A stretch of 64,000 nt of DNA from Watersipora subatra (lineage: Eukaryota; Bryozoa; Gymnolaemata; Cheilostomatida; Watersiporidae), in assembly GCF_963576615.1 (NCBI RefSeq), contig NC_088708.1:54237196-54301195 (forward strand), read 5' to 3'. The first letter of the stretch is position 1; every line of letters starts with the position of its first letter. The notes under the pieces were generated by a model. The model ran no database searches and had not been told where the DNA came from. It saw only the letters and a program-made list of their open reading frames with translations. Positions 1 through 12,192 of this stretch are shown piece by piece. Made by a program: the position numbers and the translations under genes.

Positions 1-263
1 ATGCTTACAAGTAGCTATGTTTATGGAAGGGATTATAGAGTTGACTGGCCTCATAAACATTGATTAGAGTGAGTGGTGTCCAATTGGTTACCGTGTCAAG
101 TAGAATGCATGGATTGTCAGTTCTGTCAATAACTCTCGCTTTAAAAACAGATTATATATGTTTACAATATTGATCGCTGGTGAAAGCGCACTGGCAGTGA
201 GGAAACAGCAAGTAATGGTTGTTAGACAGCGTGACTGAAAGGAGGCAAAATGTATTATTGCAG

Positions 264-368
264 ATTGCGTGCGTCAGCCCGTCAAAGTCTAATCAGGGGG
301 AAACTATGAATACCCTACGTTACGCCACGAGAACAAAGAAAATTAAAAACAAGCCTGTCGTCAAAATG
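264..368 (+). CDS. KIF12: KIF12 exon: C-terminal end of kinesin motor domain
   Basis: 35 codons in phase 0, preceded by TTGCAG and followed by GTAAGA. The frame reads [20 protein letters not shown] and continues into a basic KIKNKP motif. This is the conserved last beta strand and alpha-6 helix of the motor followed by the start of the neck. The internal ATG at 306 is not a start codon. Confidence 0.9.
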
Positions 369-3300
369 GTAAGAATCACGTTAGAATAATTTAGCAAAAC
401 TTGCGTAGTATAATATATAAACTACATAGCATATATTTTGTAATATATTAGTCACATTAAGAAAATTTAAAATATATTTGTAATAACTTGTGATGTAATA
501 GATTTGAGGAAATACATTTTTATCAAGCAGTGCTAGTTAAGTAAAAATGGTTTAAAATATGTGTGTCATGTTTAACGTTGCTATTGCCTGTGCACATTAT
601 TCTTATGGTCTGTGACTACATCAGCTCATCAAATGCGGACATGTTAGCATTGCAGTACTAAAAAGTGATAGTTATGTACAATTAATAGAGCTAAACAACA
701 TGTATCTTATGCTTTGACTTCTGATAACATTTTGTCTTCTAAATTTATTAAAATCTTTAATTTATTGTGTGTACTCAACCATCCATTTTTGATTATTGAA
801 TTGTTATTACTTTAAGTCAAATTCCTTTATCCAAAAGCTATATGATTAGTATCCTAGTCAACTTGCCCAAACTGTAATGATGAAGAGGAGACTTTATAAT
901 CGTCTATGGATAGCATGATTTCCTCACATAAGGTTTAGCTCGAGAGTTGATTTTGATGTTTTTGTTGGTGAGAAATAGCTTCATGTTTTTGTTATGATGT
1001 AGACTATAGGTCACAGACAGTAAGTAAAAATGTTACTTTATTTTTATCAACAAAAACTCAAAAATAGGAAAAAGAGGTTTTTATAATTGCAAAAACTGCA
1101 GCTGCAAAACTTCTGCCCCTTTACTGTCTGCAAAGGGTATTTTATAAAAACATTTGCTTTGCTGAGGCTCATTGGGGGATAATTGCTACAGTTTTACATT
1201 TCAACCAATAAAAATGTTCAATAATATGACTGCATGTATGTACTATGATTAGCCAAATTTTTTTCTCAACTGTGAGCGTTCTAGTTATTGATCAATTGTT
1301 TGTAGGCAAATCACTCAATATTTGCTAGCTTAAGTTCTTAAAAACTTAATAAGACCAAATATGTCGAGATCTTTGATTTAACGTAAGAACATGACGCTAT
1401 CAATAGAGTCTTCAAGTTTGGTAGATAAGCCAGTTCTCAGCTCAAAGCTGCAGATACTCAAATATTTGCTCAGCCTTGTCAACATGAATAGGCTTCATAA
1501 ATATACAGACCCTATGTTAATATCATACGAAATAGTCACAAATCTTGATGTTTTTTAGGACCCGAGAGAGAGTTTCATTATGACACTAAAAAAGGAGATT
1601 AAAGTGCTTAAAGCAGAGAACCAGCTGCTGAGAGACCACTCCCACACCGGTGATGGCAAGTCTCCAACTGGTGCCAAAAAACAAGGACAAGGTATTTAGC
1701 TCCTCACACTTTTCTGGGGCTCAAGCTAAACACCAGAACGCTTTCATGTTACTGTTTTACTCATCTATGAAAATGATTGAGTCATGTATTTTTAATGGTC
1801 AAAATTATTTAACTAAAAAAGTTACACAGTCGCCAGATGGCAGCAGCACTGTTGCATCATGAACTATCCCAGTTAGTTAGTATACATACCTTCAAGGATT
1901 TGTTATTTACTATGAGCTTTTGATATTTGTCTCAATCAAACGCTCGCTGCGAGCCGCCTGCACATCAGCGACCACTATTTCACTCTTACAAGTGATTCAC
2001 ATCTACTCTCTTTTTGTATTTCCTAAACTTTAGCTCACGATTGTTCCTTACATAACAGAATACAATCATGTACTTATTCTTATAATTTAATTATTTAATA
2101 CTGTCATGTCTGCTACTATTTTTAAATTGATGCCACACCTGCAGCATTTTGTTAGCCAGTAGTAATCAGAATATTTACATCATCATTGTTTTTAATTTAA
2201 TTTAAATTTTATTTCGCCAGTCAATGCCAACAAAAGCAAATCAGGTCGTGTAAAAAATAAGCATGGGAATTCAATAGAATTTAAAAAAGACATTCTTATT
2301 TCATAAGGCTGTTCTAGATACAGGACTGGCAAGATGTTGATGTCTGGTGTGTTCAGTAGTTTTTGTTTGTGAGGTGTAGCTATGAAGTGCTTGGTTGGGT
2401 GTACAGGGTGTAGCTATGAAGTGGGTGGTTGGATATACAGGGTGTAGCTATGAAGTTGGTGGTTGGGTATACAGGGTGTAGCTATGAAGTGGGTGGTTGG
2501 GTATACAGGGTGTAGCTATGAAGTGGGTGGTTGGGTATACAGGGTGTAGCTATGAAGTGGGTGGTTGGGTATACAGGGTGTAGCTATGAAGTGGGTGGTT
2601 GGGTATACAGGGTGTAGCTATGAAGTGGGTGGTTGGGTATACAGGGTGTAGCTATGAAGTGGGTGGTTGGTATACAGGGTGTAGCTATGAAGTTGGTGGT
2701 TGGGTATACAGGGTGTAGCTATGAAGTGGATGGTTGGGTATACAGGTGTGTAGCTATGAAGTGGGTGGTTGGGTATACAGGGTGTAGCTATGAAGTGGGT
2801 GGTTGGGTATACAGGGTGTAGCTATGAAGTGGGTGGTTGGTATACAGGGTGTAGCTATGAAGTTGGTGGTTGGGTATACAGGGTGTAGCTATGAAGTGGA
2901 TGGTTGGGTATACAGGTGTGTAGCTATGAAGTGGGTGGTTGGGTATACAGGGTGTAGCTATGAAGTGGATGGTTGGGTATACAGGGTGTAGCTATGAAGT
3001 GGATGGTTGGGTATACAGGTGTGTAGCTATGAAGTGGGTGGTTGGGTATACAGGGTGTAGCTATGAAGTGGATGGTTGGGTATACAGGTGTGTAGCTATG
3101 AAGTGGGTGGTTGGGTATACAGGGTGTAGCTATGAAGTGGGTGGTTGGGTATACAAGATAGCCTGTAAAAGTACTTTAGACAGAAGAGATTCAAAAAGAC
3201 ATAAAGTTCCTGAAGCCAAAAGACCTCCGATAGTTGGTCATAATTCTCCTATGAGGCATCATCACTCTAGCACAAATTCTTTTTAGTCTCTCTTGTTTCT

Positions 3301-6300
3301 CTATATCTTGCTTTTCTATATCTCCATCTGATCAACATGGTCACCAGCAAGGGTTTTCATGTCTTATAAATGCCGCACAATGCTAGCCACGCTTCTCAAT
3401 AGCTGGGTTTAATATTTTTATACAGCCTTTGGATGCGAATGCAAATATGTGAGTGTTATTGTTTTCTACCAGGGGCGAAACCTGATGGTGCAAGCAATGC
3501 AAAGGCAGTTGACACTAAAACGTCTATAAATTCCTTTGCACATGAGAACACAGATCTGTATGAGATGTTACAGGTAGGTAACACTTATAGGGCAGTATTC
3601 AGCTACTCTATGCTATCATATCTCATTGACAAATTACGTTAGTCAATTTTATTAAAGAATAAACAAATATTTATCATTAGTGTATGGCAGTGGTATGCAA
3701 GCATAATGAGCTGTCAGAACAGCACACAGCAGCAGATGGGGTTAAAAAAGGATTCTTTTAGATCAAAAAAGTATTGTGATAAGTTCCACCTCTTAATTAC
3801 AACTGTTAACTAATCTGTCAGCACTATGAACGTCTGCAATGCTTCCTACATCTCACTGTTGCCACTATTAACACTATTTTTATAAGATGTATGTCACCTC
3901 TTTACTAATTCTTTATATTTGTCGGAAAATTTTTATGACAAAGATGGCCGACAGATATAATGACATTTGCATCTGAATTAATGAAACAAAGAAAACTGCT
4001 GCATTGATGACAATCAATATTTAAAAGTTCAACACTGGCTAAAGTTGATTTAAGAAAAATCCTGAGTTTTTGGTGCTTTATTTTAGCCAATAATGACCAA
4101 GTCACATCCTTTCATTAATATTTTTTTTGTAGAAACTTTAGCTAGTGAGGAGGGCTGCTGACATTATATTTTATTAATATATTAAAATATATCGGTATAT
4201 ATTACTTATATTATACTACATGTATATTGCTATATTGCTGCATTACTATATTACTACCTACACTGTGTATATATATATATTTCTTAAAGTATGTCGAATG
4301 TCTGCATTCCGGCTATAGATATAGCTATAACGCATGCTGATTATTTTACCGATGCGGCCACGCATTACGACGCCCCTGCTAAGAAATATTTTTTGTTAGG
4401 TTCAATTACTATGTCTGGCGTTAAAGCCAATCTTTCCCACGCGGACAGCTACGTTGTCCCTGTGGGAAGAGTCTCCATAGAGTAGGAGTGTCTTCATATT
4501 CAAAGTTTTGATAGATAGCTTCTGGTGGCACAGTAACCTTTATTATACACGCGCACTTCTACGCAAAAATTGTTAATATTAAATCTACATATTCAGGTTT
4601 TTATTTCGTTTTCTCGGTTCGTATTAATTGTATCATTACCGTAGCGAAACCGACTTAATTTAGCTATTACTTGCTAATTATTTCACATTTACATCTAAAC
4701 CTTTTTATAGTCTTTTTTTTAATTTGTTTGACCTTCACGAAACATTTTCCTCATGATATGAGGAAATATGAGTTTAAAGTTGTTTGACAAAGTTTGAAAA
4801 CCTTTACAGTTGTTTTTATTTTCTATTAAATTATTTCAACTAACACTTTTCTCATGATATGTAGTTTGAAAGTTGTAATGGCAAATTTTATTATATGTTT
4901 AATACAAATCAATTTTCTGACCAAAGACTTTTATTACCCGGGCAACGCCGGGTAGCACATCTAGTTGTATAATAAATTTCAATGTTTGTCTGTCTGTCAT
5001 TCAGTCTGTCCAGCTATAGCTAAATATGAAAAATCCGTAACGCAGTAAATTTGATCTCGGAACCTCCCATTTACTAGGCTATAAGCTAACTACCCGTTGA
5101 GCTTCACGAGATGCAATGGATTCATTTGGCGATATGAGTCGCTACCTAGGTTAAAATATGCACAGCGACTCTGCGTTACGGCGCAATGTCACTAAAACTT
5201 GCTCTCATGGCCCTTATTAGTAAGTTTAGCAGTATGGATAGTAACTTACTCAAATTGGCCATTAGCATTGTGCCAAGCTAACGGCAAGTGGCAGGCAACA
5301 CTATCTGTCACTGTTTATAAGTTGTTTTTTAATACTCGGGCAAAGCCAAGCATCCGACTAGTATTGTATAATACACACTGTCAAGTTATGACTGTCAGAT
5401 AAACTGCCCTTTAAAATTAATCATCAGGCTAACTGCAAAGAGAATAATACGTAAAATAGCATTGATTTTCAATCATAAAGTGCTTTTATACTGAATAACT
5501 GTAGATACAATCCAGATGAAGCTTTGCTAAGATGGCATCCGTAGATAGAGCTTTAAATGTATACAGCTATTAGCTAACCACTTGTTTACTGTCACTGATC
5601 AATTTTTAAAATAGTGGGTCAAAGGATGGACTAACATATCACGCACTTTTATTCTCTGACTGGCACTAAACACACAATACACTTATCTTTATTGAAAGGC
5701 GACCAACATGCCATACGTTTCATTTGTTAGGCAAACAATTGAAGCACACTACAGTTACTGGTAAAAAATAACAATTACATAATGCATCATATATTTTTCT
5801 TTATTGACAGTTAACCAACATGTCATGTGTTCAACTTTCTGGATAAGTAGTCATAACAATCCATATTTCATACTATAGACAATTTCTTGAGCACCGAATT
5901 TCATGGTTATAAGCAAGCATCCAAAGTACCGTTTCTGGACAAACAATCTACACAATGCATCTATTTCTGAAAACAATTAAGTAACATGCTTAGAAATCAG
6001 AAGGTTATATAGGCTTTTCGTTTTAGAAATTTCGTACACTTATAAAGATGTAGTACAACATCAGTAAAAACAAGTGAATAAACAGACATTCAAAACTCTG
6101 TGCATAATTTCGTTTTGGAGACCGGTTAAGAGTAAATTATACTGGAGAGATGGATATGTTACACATGTATTTATAAAGCTGATAAGTCTCTTCAATTCTG
6201 AAATTACTAGCTGTAAAAAAGAGTTTTTTGAATAAAATATCCAACGCCTTAGATGGTGCAAAGATTAAAGCTAACTTGTCAATTACAAAACAACTTTATA

Positions 6301-9300
6301 TGTAGAAATTAATTCATTACTACATTATTATATAATATTTTAAATTCAACTATATTTACCATTCATACACTGTTTGTATCATTCTCAAAGAAATATGCAC
6401 AAAATATTGAACTAGTATTACCAGTCAAAATTTGGAGCATATAGGTATTGCATCTAAGTTGATTAACAGATAACTTCTTTACTTGTTCCTTCTGCTATAT
6501 TATTGTAGATATTGAGTATTACACTCAATTTAAAGTTTGTTATTTTATCATTAGGATTGTAATGTACTTTCACAACTTTAAATGGATTAAAGCACAGAGC
6601 ATTTTTACCAAATAATTGATTTGAAGGCAGTTAATGTTTTTTGTACTCACACAGTCTGTCATATGTGTTGAGATGTACCATAAGTTCATATTAGCAATAA
6701 ACAAGCATTTTGATCATTTACAATGTGATTCAAAGGAGTACATGGTAGAGAATGAAACGTTGAGAAGTGAGAATGAAGAGCACCTCCTCGGTAGAGACAG
6801 ATTAAAAAAGGATCAGCAGTACATCGTCAGAGAAAATGATCGACTGCAAAAGAAAGTGGAAGAATTACAAAGGTTAGAATAAGTTGTATTATCATGTCAT
6901 TGTTTTATGGAAGTTTGAATCACTATTTGTATTTGTCACTGGAAATACTTTTAAAAAATGTGTGAATTTAATTTTTGTGCTAAAACATATTAGGCTAGCC
7001 TGTGGTGTTTCTATCAACTCATATTAAGACTAACAGAATTTACATTAAACCATAACTGTCACGTACAACTTTTATTGTATTTATTAGGTAAATCAGACAC
7101 ACTGATTCCAATTTTGCATTTAAAATAAAGATTATCCTACTAACTCTCAGAGTAATTAAGGCTTTTTTACAGCATTTCAATATCGGTCTTGAAAACAACA
7201 CGATCGGCACAACAAGCTCCGCTCATAAATATGGGACGTAGCCTAGCATTTTAGGAACGGAAGTTAGGGATGTTTAGTCCGATTTAGAATGATAGAGATG
7301 GGTGTCTTAAAACCCATCATCTAAACTCAGCTTTCAAAATAAATTCTGTTATTTTTGAAAGGTAGATAGGTATTTAACAATGCATATTTAAAAATGAGCT
7401 CAAAAAAGGGCGATAACAATGCTAGCTTGTGATGAAATTGCGCTTTTTTGAGCTCCTCTTTCTCAGAGTTCAGTCTATTAAGCATCATTTAACAAGCTAC
7501 AAGCAATGTTAAATAGCTTATCTACCTTTTAGAAAAGACTGACATTATTTTGAAGGCTGAGTTTAGAGAATAATGGGTTTTAAGACACCCATCTCTATTA
7601 TTTTTAATCGGACTAAACATCCCTAACTTCGGTTCCTAAAAAGCTAGGCTACGACACATATTTATGGAGCTTGTTATGTCAATTGTGTTTTTTTCGAGAC
7701 CAATATTGAAGTGCTATAAAAAAGCCTTAATTACTCTGAAAGTTAGTGGACTAATCTTTATTTTGAGTGCGAAATTGAAATCGGTGTGTCTGATTTACCT
7801 AGACAATATGATAAAAGTTGTACGTGACAGTTGTGGTTTAAGATAGCATCATGCTCATCAGGCATTAGGTACATAAATATGGAGATCATATGATATAGAG
7901 CAAGGAGCGTGTCAACCTGCTCGTCTTAGCTGCATGATTAGCTACTTTTGTGATGGGCTTCCTTAATCTGTTCCTATTCTATATTTTCATTCAGTAATCA
8001 GTCCCATTAAAGCTTGTAACTGCCAGGAAGTGATAACTCTGAGCTTTGTTGTAGTTAAATACCTGATGTAGACCTGATTGATCATCTTCAGTGCATTATT
8101 GATTTCTATTTCTCTTGACGACCAGTTCTGTCTCCGCTCACTGTAAAGTTTTGATTTATGCTAGTAACATATGGTCAACCTCAAAGTGTGAAACATCTGG
8201 CTGGTTTTCTGACTGGTGTCAGGTTTTAAAAAGCAAGTTGAGACATTCTTTGCCCATTTGATTTTTTTAAATCAACCTTTATCAGTCACAAACCTTACTA
8301 GGATTAAAATCCACATTGACAGAGCTTTTCTAAAACAAGTCTTTTCTACTTATGGCACCATATTTACAGAGTTTATTTAGCAGAGTACGTTAATTTTTAA
8401 TATTCTCCTTCTATAGTAGCGGTCTGTGCTTTACAACAAGAAGCCTGCTTATTACCAATAGGCCCAATTATTAAACTAGACAAAGTGATACTAAAAACAT
8501 GGAGATATCACTCAGATATATACACAACATTAAGTACTGTATGATGTCATTGGAAACCTTCTCTATTATATGATATAAGCGGATAGCTGCTTGGACACAG
8601 GCTAGCCTATGATAGACCAGGTTACGGTATGCTGCTATAATACTGTCTGGGTTGTAGGCGACTTCTGCAAGGGGTATAGGTTGGAGTTGTGGGTAACTGC
8701 TACAAAGGCTTTAAGTTGGAGTTGTGCGTAATCGCTGTAAGGGCTATAAGATGGAGTTACTGAGTAACTGCTGTATAGGCTGTAGGTCTGAGTTGTGGGT
8801 AATGGCTGTAAGGGCTATAGGTTGGAGTTGTGGGTAACTGCTGCAAGGGCTATAGATTGGAGTTGTGGGTAACTGCTGCAAGAGCTATAAGTTGGAGTTG
8901 TGGTTAACTGCTCTAAAACTGTTCTATAAGCAACTGTAACCTCTTTAAAAAACCTGAACTGAATTATCTCAGCTTTTCTGCTTTGCAAAACATAGTTTGA
9001 GAAAAGGAAAGGCTTTAAAATGATTATTCTCATCCTTCATGGTAGATACATTTTGTCCGGGGAGCACGTGCCTGTACAGAGTATTCAGAGAGAGCACGTG
9101 CCTGTACAGAGTATTCAGAGTACAAGACAGAACTCGTGGCATGATACCCACAGTGGCATCAACAGTGCTTCTAGCCAAAACACACTGCGTAGTTACCATT
9201 CTGTACCAGATGTGAACCAGTTCTCTTATAACAATCCTTCACAGCTGCTCTACTCCCCCCAGCCTCCGGTTCCCTATCACCAGGTACCTCTTTTTATGGA

Positions 9301-11783
9301 CTATTTATACTATGCAGCATCAAAATTGTTTTAACCTTCCATGGAATAGATACAAACAATGATTCTAGTCACCAATGGCAGAGATACTAACAGTTGCTCT
9401 AGACACTATGTTTGTTCTATCTGTGATTATCCTGTTAGTCCAAAATTTGTACTACTAGAAACGTCTTGCACTGCACTTTTGTTAGGAACAAGCACTGAAT
9501 CTCAATTTTTTGTATTTCTAAGTTGGTTCTGTTACATGTAGCTTTAATAGCAAGAAAAAGGTTCAGTAGGAAAATTCAGCATACATTATGCTATAATGAT
9601 CAACAGCTAATTTTAATATTCTTAATATATTTTACTCAAGTGGAAATTGTTTTCTTTGCGGTTATAAGACTAAATACTAACAGAATGCTTCCTTTTTCTA
9701 GAGATGTGCTGTTGTTTTGCTTATGCCAATAGATTTATGGAGTTGTGCTAAATTTGGTACGCTTTTACCGGTAATTGATGATATGAGAAATAGAGCGAAC
9801 TAGTTTATACATTAACATATATACTCATTGGATATGTTGGTTTATTGTAGAATCTGATGCCCCGTCTTCCTCCCGTAAAACAGAAAACTGCTCCGCCTGT
9901 CATTGGACAATATTCACTCTCACCCTCACAAGTAGCCTATCAGAATGCTTATAACAAAGCCTACACCAATCCCTCGCCAATGATGAAAATGAATCCCACT
10001 CCACCACCCAAGATCCCCCAGAATGCCTCATTTGCTCCGTATGTTATAATTACATTTACTAGTACCCTGATAGTCTAGTGGGCTGTGAGAGATAGTCAGG
10101 TACAATAACTATATGTACTGTACAATTATAACTGGTACCCTGGTAGTTTAATGTGCTGTGCGAGATAGTCAGGTATAATAACTATATGTACTGTACAATT
10201 ATAACTAGTACCCTGGTAGTTTAGTGTACTGTGAGAGATAGTCAGGTATAATAACTACATGTACTGTACAATTATAACTAGTACCCTGGTAGTTTAGTGT
10301 ACCGTGAGAGATAGTCAGGTATAATAACTATATGTACTGTACAATTATAACTAGTACCCTGGCAATCTCATGCACTGTGAGAGATCATCATGTGTGTTGA
10401 TAAAGCACAGATAATAACTATGTGCACAATTATTCATCAATCTACGCAGGTGTTAGAGTGCCTGTCTACCAAACTGAATGTCGTGAGTTTGATTTCCAGT
10501 TATAGCAATTTTTTATCTCAAAGTATAACCGTGGCTTCAGACAGATGGACAGAAGGATAGGACAGACAAACATGGCTCTTATAATAGTAAAGAACACATG
10601 CAGCAGATAGACATTTCCTTTTGATTAATAGCGCAATGAAATATGCAACAATCGAAAGAACACAACTCCGACTTTTTGTAGCTGTAACAGAGTTCTGCGA
10701 CACACGTGTTTATAGCTCAGTAAAATTAATCTAAAAATATTTGCTGTAGACGTGTAAAAACGAGCTGTGTAGAGATTAAATTGTTTTAGAAATAGCTACT
10801 CCCAGAAGTTTGAGGTTTCCAAATCGCTCGGTGCTCGAAATGCCTTCCAAAACCCTCCCCACATTCCCGGAAAGTTACCTGGCGGCCAGCTTGTCTATAG
10901 CTCATCTCCTCAGTTACCACTAAAGGCTCTACCTGCTCCTTACAGTACTTTGCCACCACACGGTTCCTATGGCAACCCTTCCTTGCAACCTAAACCACCT
11001 TATCAAGCTCCAAGCAAGCATGGTGAGTTGGTCAATTTTATTTCAACCCTGAATTTTGTGTCTTGTAGGATATATATTAGATAATTGTGTATTTATATCC
11101 AGTAAACTGAATTATCACCGGTAATATATTGTGCCAGCACTACATGAAGTACTTATTGTTAAAATAATTAAATGATTGCACGCAAGAGTTAAGCGCAAGG
11201 ACCCCTAGGGCAGCTGGGGATGCTTCTACTGGTAGCTTGGAAACTGAACAGGCTGACTAGATGTTTATCAACCATAGACACAGTGTCTAGTTTATTTTAC
11301 TATAGCCTGATTATATATTAGTTTCCATGCATAATGAACCATGGTTTGCTGATAGTATTTTAACCTACATTGTATGTCTCTTAGAAATATTGAGCTTCAG
11401 CTTCATGCTTTGAGTTGTCTTCTCTTGTCTTCTCCTGTCTTTGGTTTGACTTTTGTGTCCTCTGTTACTACGCTGTTAGCTGTGTTCACAAGCAATGCTA
11501 GCTACAATTAGTAAGTTTATGTACATGTATATATAGTTTGTACATACATATACATGTATATAAACTTTATATATAATATGATTGCTTGGACTTGTGCTTG
11601 CTTGTCAAGAGGAACTCGGGTGTCATCTAATATTTAACGATATTGTGTTGTACTTTTATAGATGGATATTCACAGCCAGGTAAAAATACTCAATATAACG
11701 TGAATGATCAACTGAAGCAAGAACTAATGATGTTGGAGGGTGAGATACGACACACGCAAGAGGCTTTAACTACAACTCGATGA
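264..11783 (+). CDS. KIF12: Kinesin-like protein, KIF12-type (3' part: end of motor domain, coiled coil, C-terminal tail)
   Basis: The gene is a plus-end-type kinesin motor whose 5' part lies outside the window. Coding exons are 264-368, 1559-1691, 3473-3573, 6736-6872, 9046-9283, 9851-10038, 10796-11022 and 11662-11783. All have AG/GT borders and compatible phases, and together they give 417 codons including the TGA stop. Exon 1 holds the last motor strand and helix (IACVSPS, then [19 protein letters not shown]), which is diagnostic of kinesins. The next exons form a charged neck and coiled coil. The junction [17 protein letters not shown] resembles the human KIF12 neck region as I remember it, which is the reason for the family call. 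The last four exons are rich in Pro, Tyr, Gln and Ser, and the protein ends in a short acidic/basic helix. The exon 4 to 5 join is the least certain; a further exon could lie in that intron. Family membership is inferred from memory, not from a search. Confidence 0.8.
2373..3155 (+). repeat. 34-bp minisatellite, about 23 copies, KIF12 intron
   Basis: The unit is GTAGCTATGAAGTGGGTGGT followed by 14 bp ending CAGGGT. Variants include a 1-bp loss in the GGTTGGTATAC copies and GGTGTGTAG copies. The 170-bp block beginning at 2641 recurs identically at 2811, so five units were duplicated together recently. The open frames here are by-products of the periodicity. Confidence 0.95.
4928..5125 (-). mobile_element. 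tRNA-derived SINE-like repeat
   Basis: Read on the minus strand, a tRNA-like head (box A-like GCTCAACGGGTAGTTAGC, box B-like GGTTCCGAGATCAAATT) is followed by a TGACAGACAGACAAAC stretch and a tail with CCGGCGTTGCCCGGG. The box B match is imperfect. The unusually GC-rich tail in AT-rich surroundings marks it as a dispersed repeat. A related tail lies at 5328-5374. Confidence 0.5.
5328..5374. repeat. Second copy of the SINE tail module
   Basis: This resembles 4928-4973 in the same orientation: a TTTAATAC..CGGGCAA..GCC core, then ACTAGT and TTGTATAATA. It is more diverged and has lost the perfect CCCGGGCAACGCCGGG arms. Confidence 0.45.
6736..6872 (+). CDS. KIF12: KIF12 exon: coiled-coil segment
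   Basis: The frame opens in phase 0 after CAAAG and ends at AG before GTTAGA, leaving phase 2. The roughly 45 residues are almost entirely E, K, R, N, L and Q with heptad-like leucine spacing ([10 protein letters not shown] ... [10 protein letters not shown]). It joins directly to the previous exon ending YEMLQ. Confidence 0.85.
7045..7841. mobile_element. Long fold-back (palindromic) element bounded by TTAA, about 790 bp
   Basis: The two arms, roughly 7049-7411 and 7438-7837, are inverted copies of each other around a loop of about 28 bp. The left end reads ACCATAACTGTCACGTACAA; the right end is its complement with one mismatch. TTAA sits immediately outside both ends (7045-7048 and 7838-7841), as expected for a TTAA target duplication of piggyBac- or Kolobok-like elements. 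There is no transposase frame, so it would be non-autonomous. It lies in the KIF12 intron between 6872 and 9046. Confidence 0.8.
8652..8914 (+). repeat. 35-bp minisatellite, about 7-8 diverged copies, KIF12 intron
   Basis: The unit core is GGTTGGAGTTGTGGGTAACT followed by GCTGCAAGGGCTATA. Copies differ by several substitutions, so the array is older than the 34-bp array in the same gene. Confidence 0.85.
9046..9283 (+). CDS. KIF12: KIF12 exon with an internal 30-bp tandem duplication
   Basis: The acceptor is probably the TAG at 9043-9045 and the donor is CAG/GTACCT at 9283. The exon encodes a low-complexity tail rich in Ser, Gln, Asn and Pro. Positions 9061-9120 are two perfect copies of a 30-bp unit, giving the peptide EHVPVQSIQ twice in frame. 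The polypyrimidine tract before the acceptor is weak, so the exact 5' border is tentative. Confidence 0.65.
10061..10385 (+). repeat. 73-bp tandem repeat, about 4.4 copies, KIF12 intron
   Basis: The AGTACCC/GGTACCC landmark recurs at 10061, 10134, 10207, 10280 and 10353, exactly 73 bp apart. The array starts 22 bp after the donor of exon 9851-10038. Confidence 0.9.
10440..10590 (+). mobile_element. tRNA-derived SINE head (plus strand)
   Basis: Box A-like GGTGTTAGAGTGCCTGTC and box B-like GTGAGTTTGATTTCC lie at tRNA-like spacing, followed by CAGACAGATGGACAG-type sequence like the other SINEs in this window. It lies in the KIF12 intron. Confidence 0.5.
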
Positions 11784-12186
11784 CAACGATGAACAGGTGC
11801 TTCTTTTTCGTAAACCTGTCAAGCCATGATCACTTCACGCATAATTCTTCCGGTCATTTAGATATTTGCATGGTGATGCCATGCATGTACCTGCTCAAGA
11901 AAGAAAAAAGAACTCCGTTAATTTGTATTCTATTTTATATAATGTATTGTATTTAGTTTTTGATTCACGTGTATGTATTTGCTGTTTTGGTTAAGTCATC
12001 CATATAAATGCTTATATATATTTTTTTAACTTTTCTTTGAGGTATATTAATAGTTATGTTATAGTTATAATCTATACTTCCGGTTGGTAATTTTTGATAA
12101 TCGTCTCTTTTTGACATACGTGATAGACCAGGGCTACTAGCGCAAGAACTTCAGATGTGATGATTGGAGCCTTTTGAAGTTGGCTG

Positions 12187-12192
12187 AATAAA
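12187..12192 (+). promoter_or_regulatory. Candidate poly(A) signal for the KIF12-like gene
   Basis: AATAAA lies about 400 bp after the TGA stop. It is the first canonical hexamer I found downstream on this strand. Confidence 0.3.

Noticed and set aside
4291-4485. 64-codon frame in a GC-richer patch of the KIF12 intron
   Set aside because: No recognised similarity; the patch probably belongs to an unclassified repeat linked to the SINE tail at 4928.
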